This document shows positions 49,182 through 59,074 of a stretch of 64,000 nt of DNA, in pieces. The translations under genes were made by a program, and so were the position numbers. The DNA is taken from the NCBI GenBank assembly GCA_041675285.1, contig JBAYTZ010000004.1, positions 1 through 64,000 on the forward strand. The letters are read 5' to 3'. Source of the DNA: Candidatus Delongbacteria bacterium (GTDB taxonomy: Bacteria > CAIWAD01). Each line of letters opens with the position of its first letter. Positions within the stretch are counted from its first letter, which is position 1. The notes below the pieces were generated by a model. The model was not told the origin of the DNA. It searched no databases and saw nothing but the letters and a program-made list of their open reading frames with translations.

Positions 49182-52100
49182 ATGAGAGCATGGCTCTTCA
49201 CTATCGTTCTATTCTTGGCTGGGTCACTGAGCGCACAAACCGCGGTCGGCCAGAAGAACTTGTTTAGAATCGAACACGCGACGCCGGAAATCCTGCAACT
49301 GGTTCAGCAGACCGGGGTGGACATCTCCATGGTCCGGGGTCTGGGCTCGGCGCGCGCCTGGCAGCCCAACGGCATGCCCGAGATCGAGCTCTGGTTGTCC
49401 AGCTCAGAGCTGAACCGCCTACGTGACATGGGCTTGAATCCCATCTCCATTCCGGATCCGACCCGTGAAATGTGGCTGCACCAGCAGGGGTTGCCGGAAC
49501 GGGAGCGGGATTACCACAACTACCCGGCGTTGACGTCCCTGCTGCAGGCCTACGCGGCGGACTTTCCGGAGATCTGCCGCCTGTATTCCATCGGGCAAAC
49601 CGTTCAGGGTCGCGAGCTGTGGGTGCTGAAAATCACCGACAATCCCGACCTGAACGAGGACGAACCGGAATTCAAGTACATCTCCACCATGCACGGCAAC
49701 GAGCCGCTGGGCACGGAGATGCTGCTCAATCTCATCGACGACTTGTTGGTGGAGTACGGCACGGACACGCGCCTGACTGACCTGGTGAACGGCATGGAGA
49801 TCCACATCCTGCCCATGATGAACCCGGACGGAAACACGGCCAACACGCGGACCAACGCCAACGGTGTGGATCTGAACCGCAGTTTCCCCGACCCCTACGA
49901 CAGCCCGAGCAACACGCCCATCGGGCGGCAGCCGGAAACGGCGGCCGTGATGATCTGGACGCAGGCCAAGGACTTCGACCTCTCGGCCAACTTCCACACC
50001 GGCGCGCTCCTGATCAACTATCCCTTCGACAACAACGCGTCGGGCAGTTCGGTCTATACTGCCTCGCCGGATGACGATCTGTTCATCCAGGTGTCGGAAG
50101 CCTACTCGTCCCACAACCTGCCCATGTGGAACGGCGACTTTTTCCATGGCATCACCAACGGCGCAGACTGGTATGCCATGTCCGGTGGCATGCAGGACTG
50201 GAACTACGTCTACGAAGGTGGCATGGAAGTCACCATCGAGCTGAGCGACACGTATATGCCGGATGCCTCCCAGCTACCGACCTACTGGAACAACAACCGC
50301 GAGTCCTTGCTCAGTTACATGGAATGGGCCCTGCGTGGCATTCGTGGCATCACCACCAGTTCTGCCACCGGCTTGCCCTTGAGCGGCGTGGAAGTGCGGG
50401 TGACCAACCGGGATTTTGCCACTTGGTCCGCGGCGGAAATCGGTGACTACCACAGAATTCTGCCGGCCGGAGCCTACAACTTGAGCTTCAGCAAGCCGGG
50501 CTACCAGACGCAGACCTTCAATCTGGTTTCCGTGGGAACCGGAGCCGCCACCGTGCTGAACGTGGCCTTGCAGCCGTTGGTGGCAGCGCCGGACTTCGCG
50601 CTGGGCACCATCGCCGTGCAGGATGGCGGCAACGGCCGGCTGGATCCCGGTGAAACGGCCACGCTGGTGCTTGAGCTGCAGAACGGGGGCACCACTTCCG
50701 CCACTGCGTTGCAGGCCAGTCTGGAATCGGGCAGCCCCTGGGTGAACGTGGAGACGGGGACTCAGACCCTGGGCAACCTGCTGCCCGAGCACAGCGTCAG
50801 CGCCAGCTTCCAGGTGAGCGTCGACGCTGACGCGCCCATCGGCAGCACGTTGGACTTCAACCTGATCGCCAGCTCAACAGAGCGGACGGAAACCCTGCCC
50901 TTTGGCCTGAGTGTCGGGCTGATCGTGGAGGATTTCGAAAGCGGGAATCTGGCTTACTGGCCCTGGGTGCTGTCCGGCACCGCGGACTGGGCCGTCAGCA
51001 ACGGAGCCTTCGAAGGCGACTGGTGCGCCCGTTCGGGCGTGGTGGGCAACAACCAGACCAGCCGGATGGCCCTGACCCAGACCTTCCTTAGTTCGGGGAC
51101 CGTGCAGTTCATGGCCCGGGTCTCGACCGAAGCCAATTACGATTTCCTGAAAGTCTATGTGGACGGAGTGACGCAGCTCAGTCTTTCCGGGAGCGTCGGG
51201 TGGACGAGTTACAGCCTGTCCGTCAGCGCCGGAGCCCACACCCTGTTGTTCTCCTATGAAAAGGATGGCAGCGAAGTGGGCGGTGAAGACGCCGTGTTCG
51301 TGGACTTCCTCCAACTGCCGCCGGTGGCGCCCACTCCGCGCCCGGACTGGACGCTGAGCCCGCCGGAACTCGTCGCGACCCTCAGCCCCGGGGCGGAGAC
51401 GGTGGAGCACGTGCTGATTCAGAACAACGGCGGCGCGGAGCTGAACTGGGCTGCCAGCCTCAGCCTGGACGACCCGGCCCGGGCGCGGAGCCAGCCCGAA
51501 TTGAAACTGAGCAAGGATGAGTTCGACCCACGCTCAGAAGAGAGCGGACGCAACGCCGGCGGGCCGGACGCTTTCGGCTACACCTGGGTGGACAGCCGGC
51601 AGGCGGGCGGTCCGGCCTTTGCCTGGGTGGAGATCAACACCCTGGGCACGGCCCTGACCGGCGCCGACGACGCGAACTACGGTCCCCTGGCGCTGGGCTT
51701 TGAAATGCCTTTCTATGGGACACGCTACTCATCGGTACGAGTCTGCACCAATGGGTTCCTGAGCTTCACCAGCACCGAAACCGCCTACAGCAATGTGGCG
51801 ATGCCCGGCAGCGCCGTCCCCAACAACCTGATCGCACCCTTCTGGGACGACCTCAATCCGGCGGCGGGCGGCACCATCTATTATTGGGATGACCCGGCTG
51901 CGGACCGCTTCATCGTGGAGTACCGCAACGTGCGGCACTATTCCGGCACCACCACGGAGACCTTCCAGGTCATCTTGTTGGGGGACGGGACGATCACCCT
52001 GCAATACCAGACCGTGGCCACGGCCAACAACTGCAGCGTGGGCATCGAGAACCTGACGGGGACGGACGGCCTGGGCCTGAACTACAACACCGCCGGCTTC

Positions 52101-52544
52101 TTGGTGAGCGGCCTGGCCATCCGCTTCACGGCTCCTGTGTTGACCGAACCCTGGGCCGTGTTGTCTCCCCTCACCGGCAGCGTGGCCGCCGGTTCTTCCA
52201 CCCAGCTGAATGTCGCGCTGTCGGCGGCAGATCTTGCCGATGGTACGTACACGGGGACGATCTCGTTGACCTCCAACGATCCCGATACCCCGGCGGTCAA
52301 CGTGCCGCTGACACTGATCGTCTCCTCCCAGGTGGATCCGGTGGAGAACCTGCAGATCAGTGTCGCGGAAGGTCAGGCGGTGTTGGACTGGAGTGCGGTG
52401 CCCAATGCCCTGGGCTATCGGATCTACCGTTCCGCCACCGGCTACTCGGGCTGGAGCCTGGTGGGCGAAGTGGGCACGCCCGGCTGGACGACCAGTCAGC
52501 TGGGGGATGAGCGGGCGTTTTTCCGGGTCAGCGCCGTCCGGTAG
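49182..52544 (+). CDS. Secreted M14 zinc carboxypeptidase, multidomain
   Basis: 1120 residues from ATG 49182 (AGGAG upstream), with signal peptide LFTIVLFLAGSLSAQ. The M14 domain (~105-385) has HGNE (His 171, Glu 174), the third zinc ligand in ANFHTGALLINYP (His 272), NPDGNTANTRTNANGVDLNR for substrate binding, and catalytic Glu 353 in VTIELSDTYMP. It is followed by a carboxypeptidase-regulatory-like domain (SGVEVRVTN), a CARDB-like segment (NGRLDPGETATLVLELQNGG), then the composite module also seen in the S8 and C25 proteases (jelly-roll, CTNGF, BACON-like) and a final fibronectin-III-like domain ending FFRVSAVR. It trims C-terminal residues from extracellular peptides. Confidence 0.92.
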   Translation: MRAWLFTIVLFLAGSLSAQTAVGQKNLFRIEHATPEILQLVQQTGVDISMVRGLGSARAWQPNGMPEIELWLSSSELNRLRDMGLNPISIPDPTREMWLHQQGLPERERDYHNYPALTSLLQAYAADFPEICRLYSIGQTVQGRELWVLKITDNPDLNEDEPEFKYISTMHGNEPLGTEMLLNLIDDLLVEYGTDTRLTDLVNGMEIHILPMMNPDGNTANTRTNANGVDLNRSFPDPYDSPSNTPIGRQPETAAVMIWTQAKDFDLSANFHTGALLINYPFDNNASGSSVYTASPDDDLFIQVSEAYSSHNLPMWNGDFFHGITNGADWYAMSGGMQDWNYVYEGGMEVTIELSDTYMPDASQLPTYWNNNRESLLSYMEWALRGIRGITTSSATGLPLSGVEVRVTNRDFATWSAAEIGDYHRILPAGAYNLSFSKPGYQTQTFNLVSVGTGAATVLNVALQPLVAAPDFALGTIAVQDGGNGRLDPGETATLVLELQNGGTTSATALQASLESGSPWVNVETGTQTLGNLLPEHSVSASFQVSVDADAPIGSTLDFNLIASSTERTETLPFGLSVGLIVEDFESGNLAYWPWVLSGTADWAVSNGAFEGDWCARSGVVGNNQTSRMALTQTFLSSGTVQFMARVSTEANYDFLKVYVDGVTQLSLSGSVGWTSYSLSVSAGAHTLLFSYEKDGSEVGGEDAVFVDFLQLPPVAPTPRPDWTLSPPELVATLSPGAETVEHVLIQNNGGAELNWAASLSLDDPARARSQPELKLSKDEFDPRSEESGRNAGGPDAFGYTWVDSRQAGGPAFAWVEINTLGTALTGADDANYGPLALGFEMPFYGTRYSSVRVCTNGFLSFTSTETAYSNVAMPGSAVPNNLIAPFWDDLNPAAGGTIYYWDDPAADRFIVEYRNVRHYSGTTTETFQVILLGDGTITLQYQTVATANNCSVGIENLTGTDGLGLNYNTAGFLVSGLAIRFTAPVLTEPWAVLSPLTGSVAAGSSTQLNVALSAADLADGTYTGTISLTSNDPDTPAVNVPLTLIVSSQVDPVENLQISVAEGQAVLDWSAVPNALGYRIYRSATGYSGWSLVGEVGTPGWTTSQLGDERAFFRVSAVR

Positions 52545-52625
52545 GAGACGCGACCGGCCGATGGATCAAAAGGTAATCCTGCGGAACGCCGCAGGTGGAA
52601 GTTGAACCCAAAGCAGAGGTTCCAC

Positions 52626-55600
52626 ATGCGCTTCAAGCAATACGTGAGCCTGGCCGCGCTGGCCGTGCTGGGCCTGAGTGCCCGCTCGGCCTGGGCGGCG
52701 ACTCATCCCCTGCAATCCGAGGATCGGTTGCAGGTCGTCCAGCAGAACAGCCAGGGTCTGGACCTGGCCCTGAGCTTCGGTCAACTGGAGAGTTTCGAGG
52801 TGGCCACCCCCCGGGGCAGCTACACGGAGCTGCAACTGGGCGGTTGCACGCACACGCAGGCGGTGGGCGCGCCCAAGCTGCCGCTGCTCCGGCGGATCAT
52901 CCAGGTGCCGCTGGGGGCCCAGCCCCAGGTGTGGCTGACGGAGGGCGAGGCGGAGACCTTCCAGCTGAGCGAGCTGGGAATCAACAGCCCCCTGCTGCCG
53001 GCCCAGGCTTCCGTGTCCAAGTCCCAGGATCCCGCCGCGCTGCCCTTCGTGGTGGATGAGGCCAGCTACTTGCGCAGCACGCTGTCCGCCAGCCCGGAAC
53101 TGCGGGTGGAGGAGCTGGGCATCCTGCGCGGCGCCCGGCTGTTTGCCGTGGAAGTGATGCCGGTGCAATGGGATCCGGCCAATGGCCTGTTGCGCGTCCA
53201 CAACGACTTGCAGCTCCACGTGAGCTTCCCCGGCGCCGACTGGGCGGCCACGCGCGAGCTGCAGGCCCGCACGCGCTCGCCCTACTTCGAGTCCATCTAT
53301 AGCGGCCAGATTCTCAACTACGAGGCGGCGGCCGACCGGGACATGATCACCGAGTATCCGATCAAGTACGTCATCGTGGCCCATCCCATGTTCACGGCCC
53401 AGCTGCAGCCCTTCATCGAATGGAAACGGCAGAAGGGCTTCGAGGTGATCGTCGGCTACATCGGCGACGCCAACGTGGGCAGCACGACCGCCAGCATCAA
53501 GACCTGGCTGCAGGGCTTGTACAACGCGGGCACGCCGGCCAGCCCCGCGCCCTCCTTCATTCTCTATGTGGGCGACGACAACCTGGTCCCGGCCTGGACC
53601 GGCGGCGCCGGCAGCCACGTCACCGACCTGAACTACGCGCTCTACACCGCCGGGGACTACATCCCGGAAGTGTTGTACGGCCGGTTCAGCGCGCGGGACA
53701 CCAGCCAGCTGCAGCCGCAGATCGACAAGACGCTGGAGTATGAGAAGTACCTGATGCCCGATCCCAGCTACCTGGGACGTTGCGTGATGATCGCCGGGGC
53801 GGACGCCACCTACGGCCCGACCCACGGCAACGGGCAGATCAACTACGGCACCATCCAATACTTCAATGCCGCCCACGGCATCACTTCGGACACCTACCTC
53901 TATCCGGCCTCGGCCAACAGCGACGCGCAGGTCATCGCCAACGCCTCCGCCGGGCGCGGCTACATCAACTACACGGCCCACGGTAGCCAGACCAGCTGGG
54001 CGGATCCCAGCTTCGGCATCACCGACGTCAACGGATTGGCCAACAACCACAAGTACGGCACGGTGGTGGGCAACTGCTGCCTGACCAACAGCTTCCAGGT
54101 GGAGACCTGCTTCGGCGAAGCCTGGCTGCGGGCGGCCAACAAGGGCGCCATCGGTTACATCGGCGGCAGCAACAACACCTACTGGAACGAGGACTACTGG
54201 TGGGGCGTGGGCGCCGGACCCATCGTGGCCGCCGGACCGACCTACGAGCAGACCGGTTTGGGCGCCTATGACGGCGTCTTCCACGACCACGGCGAAGCCT
54301 TCGCCGAGTGGCACACCACCCAGGGCGCCATGAATCTGTGCGGCAACCTGGCGGTGGTGGAGGGTGGCTCCAGCATGACCCAGTACTATTGGGAGATCTA
54401 CCATCTGATGGGCGATCCCTCCTTAAGCACCTGGATGAGCGTGCCGACGGCCAACGCGGTCACTCTGCCCAACGCGATTTTCCTGGGCCAGACCAGCGTC
54501 ACGCTGAGCGCCCAGCCCTATTCCTACGTCGGACTGAGCATGGACGGCGTGCTGGCTGCTTCCGGACTGGTGCCGGCCTCGGGCACGCTGGTGCTGACCC
54601 TGGCTCCCTTCACCACGGCGGGCGACGCGGACCTGGTGATCACGCACCAGCAGCGGCAGCCCCTGATCACCACCATCCCGGTGGTTCCCAACAGCGGTCC
54701 TTACGTGACCCTCGCCGCCTACTCGCCCACCACGGGCGTCCAGGGCAGCACGGTGGCGGTGAATGCCACCCTTGAAAACATCGGCACCCTGGCGGCGGCC
54801 GGCGTGACGGGCACCTTGAGCCTGACCCATCCCCAGGTGACCCTGACCGACGCGAGCCAGAACTTCGGCACCATCGCGGCAGGCGCCACGGCCACCCAGA
54901 ACGGCGCCTTCGCCTTCAACCTGGCGGCCGGGATCGCCGACCAGACGCCCCTGCACTTCACCCTGACGGTGAGCGGCACGGCGGCCGACACCTGGATCTC
55001 CTACCTGGACGTGACGGCCCAGGCGCCGGCCCTGGCCTCGGGCAACCTGGTGCTGGACGACGCCGCGGGCAACAACAACGGGCGGCTGGATCCGGGCGAG
55101 ACCGTCTGGCTGCGCTATCCCATCCTCAACAACGGCCATGCCGCCTGCGCGGCGGGCACGGCCAGCCTCAGCACGGGCAGCCCCTACATCACGGTGCTGA
55201 CCGGCAGCGAGGCGCTGGCGGCCATTCCCGCCGGCGGCAGCGCCACGGCGGACTTCCAGCTGCTGGTGGCGGCCGACGCGCCCATCGGCACGGTGGCCAG
55301 CTTCAACCTGGCCCACACGGCGGGCGCCTATTCCGTCGCGCTGAACGCGGGCTTCTCCATCGGCCTGGTGGTCGAAGACTTCGAAACCGGCAACCTGGCG
55401 CGCTTCAATTGGGAAGCGGGCGGAACCGCCGGCTGGAGCGTGGTGACCGCCCCCCACACCGGCAGCTACGCGGCCAAGTCGGGCACCATCACCCACAACC
55501 AGGAATCCCAGCTCAACCTGACGGCCAACGTGCTGTCCGGCGGCACCCTGAGCTTCTGGTACAAGGTGAGTTCCGAAGCCAGCTACGACTACCTGCGCTT

Positions 55601-56981
55601 CAAGGTGGACGGCACGGAACTGGCCTCCTGGGCCGGCACCGTGGACTGGACCCAGGCGAGCTACACCATCACGCCGGGCAACCACACCTTCAGCTGGGTC
55701 TACTCCAAGGACGGCAGCGTCGACACGGGCAGCGACTGCGCCTGGCTGGACGACATCATCCTGCCCTCCATCGCCGCGCCGGCCATGCCCAGTCTGGTGC
55801 TGGCCCCGGCCGCCGTCTCCACCGTTGTGGAGCCGGGCGGCATCGGCACGGAGTACCTGAGCCTGCTGAATCAGGGCCAGGCCAACCTGACCTGGAGCGC
55901 GACCCTGACCACCGTCGGCCGGCAGTCCAGCCTGCCCTTCCTGAAGCTGGGCAAGGACGAAGCGGATCCCCGCACGGGCAGCATGGACCGCGCCGCGGGC
56001 GGGCCGGACACCTTCGGCTACAGCTGGAAGGACTCCAACGAGGCCGGCGGGCCGGTCTACTCCTGGGTGGACATCAGCGGCACGGGCACCAACACGGGCA
56101 CGGGCGACGACTCCAACACCGGCCCCTACAATCTGGGCTTCACGTTCAATTACTACGGCACGGACTACACGGCGGTGCGGGTTTGCACCAACGGCTGGCT
56201 GAGCTTCACCACCACCACCACGGCCTACACCAACCAGGGCCTGCCCAACACGGCCGAGCCCAACAACCTGCTGGCCGTGTTCTGGGACGACCTGAACGTG
56301 ACCACCGCGGGCATGCTGAAGTATTACGCCGACACGGCCAACGGCCGCTTCATCGTGCAGTGGACGGCCGTGCCGCGCTACAGCAACGCCGCGGCGCTGG
56401 AGACCTTCCAGGTGATCCTGTACGCCGACGGGCGGATCGTCTACCAGTATCAGACGGTGAGCGACGTGGCGTCGGTGAGCGTGGGCATGGAGAATGCCAC
56501 GGGTACGGACGGCCTGCAGGTGGTGGCCGACGCCGCCTACCTGACCAACAACCTGGCCATCGAGTTCTCCGCGCAGACGCCCTGGGTGGTCATGTACCCG
56601 CTGAGCGGAACGGTGACTCCGGGCGGCCAGACGCAGCTGACGGCGGACTTCAACGCGCTGGAACTCAGCGAAGGGCTCTACGAAGCCACGTTGACCCTGA
56701 CCAGCAACGATCCGGACCACGCCACGGTGGTGGTGCCGGTCTCCATGCTGGTGGGCAGCCTGGCGCTGGCCACGCCGGTGATCCAGATGAGCAGCCCCAC
56801 GGCCTGCACCACGCAGATCACGTGGCCGGCCGTTCCCAATGCCACGGCTTACAAGATCTGGGAGAGCAACGGGCTGGATCAGCCCTGGACCCTGCTGGCG
56901 ACCACGCCCTACACCTTCTATGACCTGTCCTGCATCGTGACCGGCACCGCCAAACTCTATCGCGTGAGTGCGGTGAACTGA
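52626..56981 (+). CDS. Secreted C25 (gingipain-like) cysteine protease, multidomain
   Basis: 1451 residues from ATG 52626, with signal peptide YVSLAALAVLGLSARSAWA. The propeptide-like region is followed by the C25 catalytic domain (~240-610): YVIVAHPMFTAQLQPFIEWK, catalytic His 452 in NYTAHGSQTSW and Cys 484/485 in VVGNCCLTNSF. Downstream are Ig-like and CARDB-like domains (NGRLDPGETVWLRYPILNNG), then the composite module shared with the S8 and M14 proteases (DFETGNLARFNW ... VRVCTNGWLSF ... LTSNDPDH) and a C-terminal fibronectin-III-like domain ending YRVSAVN. Gingipains are type IX cargo, but there is no PNPFNP domain here. It follows the M14 gene by 81 bases, so co-transcription is likely. 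Confidence 0.92.
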   Translation: MRFKQYVSLAALAVLGLSARSAWAATHPLQSEDRLQVVQQNSQGLDLALSFGQLESFEVATPRGSYTELQLGGCTHTQAVGAPKLPLLRRIIQVPLGAQPQVWLTEGEAETFQLSELGINSPLLPAQASVSKSQDPAALPFVVDEASYLRSTLSASPELRVEELGILRGARLFAVEVMPVQWDPANGLLRVHNDLQLHVSFPGADWAATRELQARTRSPYFESIYSGQILNYEAAADRDMITEYPIKYVIVAHPMFTAQLQPFIEWKRQKGFEVIVGYIGDANVGSTTASIKTWLQGLYNAGTPASPAPSFILYVGDDNLVPAWTGGAGSHVTDLNYALYTAGDYIPEVLYGRFSARDTSQLQPQIDKTLEYEKYLMPDPSYLGRCVMIAGADATYGPTHGNGQINYGTIQYFNAAHGITSDTYLYPASANSDAQVIANASAGRGYINYTAHGSQTSWADPSFGITDVNGLANNHKYGTVVGNCCLTNSFQVETCFGEAWLRAANKGAIGYIGGSNNTYWNEDYWWGVGAGPIVAAGPTYEQTGLGAYDGVFHDHGEAFAEWHTTQGAMNLCGNLAVVEGGSSMTQYYWEIYHLMGDPSLSTWMSVPTANAVTLPNAIFLGQTSVTLSAQPYSYVGLSMDGVLAASGLVPASGTLVLTLAPFTTAGDADLVITHQQRQPLITTIPVVPNSGPYVTLAAYSPTTGVQGSTVAVNATLENIGTLAAAGVTGTLSLTHPQVTLTDASQNFGTIAAGATATQNGAFAFNLAAGIADQTPLHFTLTVSGTAADTWISYLDVTAQAPALASGNLVLDDAAGNNNGRLDPGETVWLRYPILNNGHAACAAGTASLSTGSPYITVLTGSEALAAIPAGGSATADFQLLVAADAPIGTVASFNLAHTAGAYSVALNAGFSIGLVVEDFETGNLARFNWEAGGTAGWSVVTAPHTGSYAAKSGTITHNQESQLNLTANVLSGGTLSFWYKVSSEASYDYLRFKVDGTELASWAGTVDWTQASYTITPGNHTFSWVYSKDGSVDTGSDCAWLDDIILPSIAAPAMPSLVLAPAAVSTVVEPGGIGTEYLSLLNQGQANLTWSATLTTVGRQSSLPFLKLGKDEADPRTGSMDRAAGGPDTFGYSWKDSNEAGGPVYSWVDISGTGTNTGTGDDSNTGPYNLGFTFNYYGTDYTAVRVCTNGWLSFTTTTTAYTNQGLPNTAEPNNLLAVFWDDLNVTTAGMLKYYADTANGRFIVQWTAVPRYSNAAALETFQVILYADGRIVYQYQTVSDVASVSVGMENATGTDGLQVVADAAYLTNNLAIEFSAQTPWVVMYPLSGTVTPGGQTQLTADFNALELSEGLYEATLTLTSNDPDHATVVVPVSMLVGSLALATPVIQMSSPTACTTQITWPAVPNATAYKIWESNGLDQPWTLLATTPYTFYDLSCIVTGTAKLYRVSAVN

Positions 56982-57005
56982 CCCGGTCTCCCAGCGACAA
57001 CTAAC

Positions 57006-57038
57006 AGCGGCCGGCTACCCTGGGGGAGTCGGCCGCTT
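57006..57038 (+). terminator. Candidate terminator after the C25 protease gene
   Basis: 8-bp stem AGCGGCCG / CGGCCGCT with a 16-base partly paired loop, followed by a short TTGCTTG tail. The T-run is weak, so termination may be partial. Confidence 0.6.
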
Positions 57039-57139
57039 GCTTGAGCGGCCCGGAGCCCGGTCTGCTTGCCGGCTTGTGGCGGGGCTGCGGATGTGGCTCC
57101 TTGTGGCGGTCACTCAGGATGGAACGAGGAGGTTGCCAC

Positions 57140-57634
57140 ATGTCGCACAGCGGGTTTTCATTGGCCTGCCGGGGATTGCTGCTGCTGGCCTGGGCGCTGG
57201 TCGCCCTGGCCGGAAGTCCCACTCCCCCGGCGGAACTGGTGGGCGAGTGGCACCGGGTGGTGGAGTTCCAGGGCGGGCTGCGCGATCTGCAGCAGCAGGC
57301 CGGGCCAGGTCATGAGCGCGTGGAGTGCTGGTTGCGCATCCTGCCGGACGGCCGAGTGGATGGCTCGCTGGGCGGGGCGCAGCTGACGGAGGGCCGGCTG
57401 GCGGCCAATCGCGGCTGGCTGGGGCGACTGTTGCACGCCAAGACGGATTGGGTGGTCAAGGACGGCCGATTGAGCGGCGCCATCCTGCCCGGCGATTCGG
57501 CAGGCACGCGCCAGGTCCGCATTCCCTTCAACGTGCAGGATGGGAGTTTCGAGCCGGGCGCCGTGCTGCTGGTCCTGGCAGCGCCGGATCCGCTGCCGCT
57601 CTGCGCATTGGACGGCATGCGCCGGGTGGACTGA
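57140..57634 (+). CDS. Small secreted hypothetical protein
   Basis: 164 residues from ATG 57140 (GAGGAGG upstream), with signal peptide GLLLLAWALVALAGS. The mature part looks like a small beta-barrel (LVGEWHRVVEFQGGL, WLRILPDGRVDGSLGG, DWVVKDGRLSGAIL), the sort of pattern seen in lipocalin-like proteins that begin GxW. I do not recognise a family with certainty. It converges on the TPR gene with only 6 bases between stops. Confidence 0.6.
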   Translation: MSHSGFSLACRGLLLLAWALVALAGSPTPPAELVGEWHRVVEFQGGLRDLQQQAGPGHERVECWLRILPDGRVDGSLGGAQLTEGRLAANRGWLGRLLHAKTDWVVKDGRLSGAILPGDSAGTRQVRIPFNVQDGSFEPGAVLLVLAAPDPLPLCALDGMRRVD

Positions 57635-57640
57635 GTTGGT

Positions 57641-58900
57641 TCAACCCACCGACTGGGTGGACTCCAGCAGATCCTGATACATGCCGGTGGCGCAGTCCGG
57701 GCAGAGGCCGTGGCTGAGTAGCAGGCCGTGGCTCTCCAGCAGGTAGTTCTCCAGCGGCGCCCAGCGGTTGGCGTCCTCTCGCACTTTTCGGCAACAGGAG
57801 CAGATGGGCAGCGGCACCTCGTCCCCGTCATCGCCGAGGCCCGTCAGATTGGGCAGATTCTCCCCTTCCGTCAACAGACCGCGCCAGCCGCTGTGCTGCT
57901 CCTGCAGCCGCGCCGCGGCTTGGGCGCGCTGGCCGGCCATCTCGCGGTCGTGATGCAAGCGGTGCTGTTCCAGGGCCCGCTCCTGCCAGGCAAGTGCCTC
58001 CGCCCACTCGCCGCGGGCAGCCAGCAGGCGGCCCAACTGTTCACAGCAGTCCACCGCCGCCAGATGCAGGTTGCGGCGCCGGGCGATTTCCACGGCCGCG
58101 CGCAACACCTCCTCCGCCCGGGCGACCTCGCCCACCTGGGCCTCGCAGCGACCCAGGATCTGCAGGACTTCCAGCCGGGCCTCCTCCGGCGCCTCCTCCC
58201 CCAGACTGAGGGTGGCTTCCCGGGCCAGCAGCACGGCCATGGTGCCCGAGCCGCGGCGCAGCGCCACGTTGGCCTGCAGCGCTTGGCAGAACGCCACCAG
58301 GCTGGAGGACCCCGTCTCCTGCAATCCGCGGAAGGCCTCCCGGCAGACCCGTTCGGCCTCGTCCAGTCGCTCCGCGCGCTCCAGCGAGCGGGCCATGTTG
58401 AGCCGGCAATGCGCCTCTTCGCGCGCGCCGAACCCGAGTTCGCGACCCAGTTGCAGGGTCTCCTGGCAGGTCTCTACGGCGTCGTCGTAGCGTTCCAGCC
58501 GATGGAGGACCACGGCCAGATTGTGCAGCAGGCCCAGCAGCTGCTCGTCACGCCGCGCCGCGCCCAGGCGCCGGCCGGCCTGGAATTGCTCCAGCGCCAG
58601 TTCGTAGTGGCCTTGCAGCAGGTGGATCAACCCCAGTTGCCCGCGGATGCCGGCCTCGGCCCCATTGTCGCGGTGCAGGCGGCAGATGTCCAGGGAGCGT
58701 TGGAACCACTGGCGGGCCTGGCCGAACTCCCGCTCCTGAAGCAGGCAGACGCCGATGACCGTGCTGGCTTCGCGCAGCGCGCCGGGATGGCCCTCGCGTT
58801 GGGCGGCCTGGAGCAGGGCTTGGGCCACGGGCAGGACGCAGTCCGCGGTCTGACCTTGGAGCGCAGCCAACTCCGCCGCCAACTGGTGGGTGGTCTTCAT
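57641..58900 (-). CDS. TPR-repeat protein with C-terminal four-Cys zinc motif
   Basis: 419 residues, no signal peptide. Residues ~1-320 are about eight tetratricopeptide-like helical repeats (GQLGLIHLLQGHYELALEQF, HNLAVVLHRLERYDDAVETC). The last ~60 residues, LPICSCCRKVREDANRWAPL ... SHGLCPDCATGMY, match the small domain often found at the end of PAS and response-regulator proteins (PIC..CKKIRDD ... SHGICPDC). That suggests a signalling scaffold. The ATG follows a run of eight C in the mRNA, between an AGGAAAG binding site and the start codon. Confidence 0.75.
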   Translation of the reverse strand: MKTTHQLAAELAALQGQTADCVLPVAQALLQAAQREGHPGALREASTVIGVCLLQEREFGQARQWFQRSLDICRLHRDNGAEAGIRGQLGLIHLLQGHYELALEQFQAGRRLGAARRDEQLLGLLHNLAVVLHRLERYDDAVETCQETLQLGRELGFGAREEAHCRLNMARSLERAERLDEAERVCREAFRGLQETGSSSLVAFCQALQANVALRRGSGTMAVLLAREATLSLGEEAPEEARLEVLQILGRCEAQVGEVARAEEVLRAAVEIARRRNLHLAAVDCCEQLGRLLAARGEWAEALAWQERALEQHRLHHDREMAGQRAQAAARLQEQHSGWRGLLTEGENLPNLTGLGDDGDEVPLPICSCCRKVREDANRWAPLENYLLESHGLLLSHGLCPDCATGMYQDLLESTQSVG

Positions 58901-59074
58901 GGGGGGGGCTTTCCTACTCTCGTTTAACGGAATGGCGGAAGTTCACGTAGCGGCCCAAGAATTCCAATTCGCCCTGCCGGAGGGCAGGAAAGCCCGGCCA
59001 CGGCTTTGGGCGACGGGGCCTCCTTCCTATCTTGCACTGTCGTTCCGTTAACATCCCCAAAGGGACAACCCATC

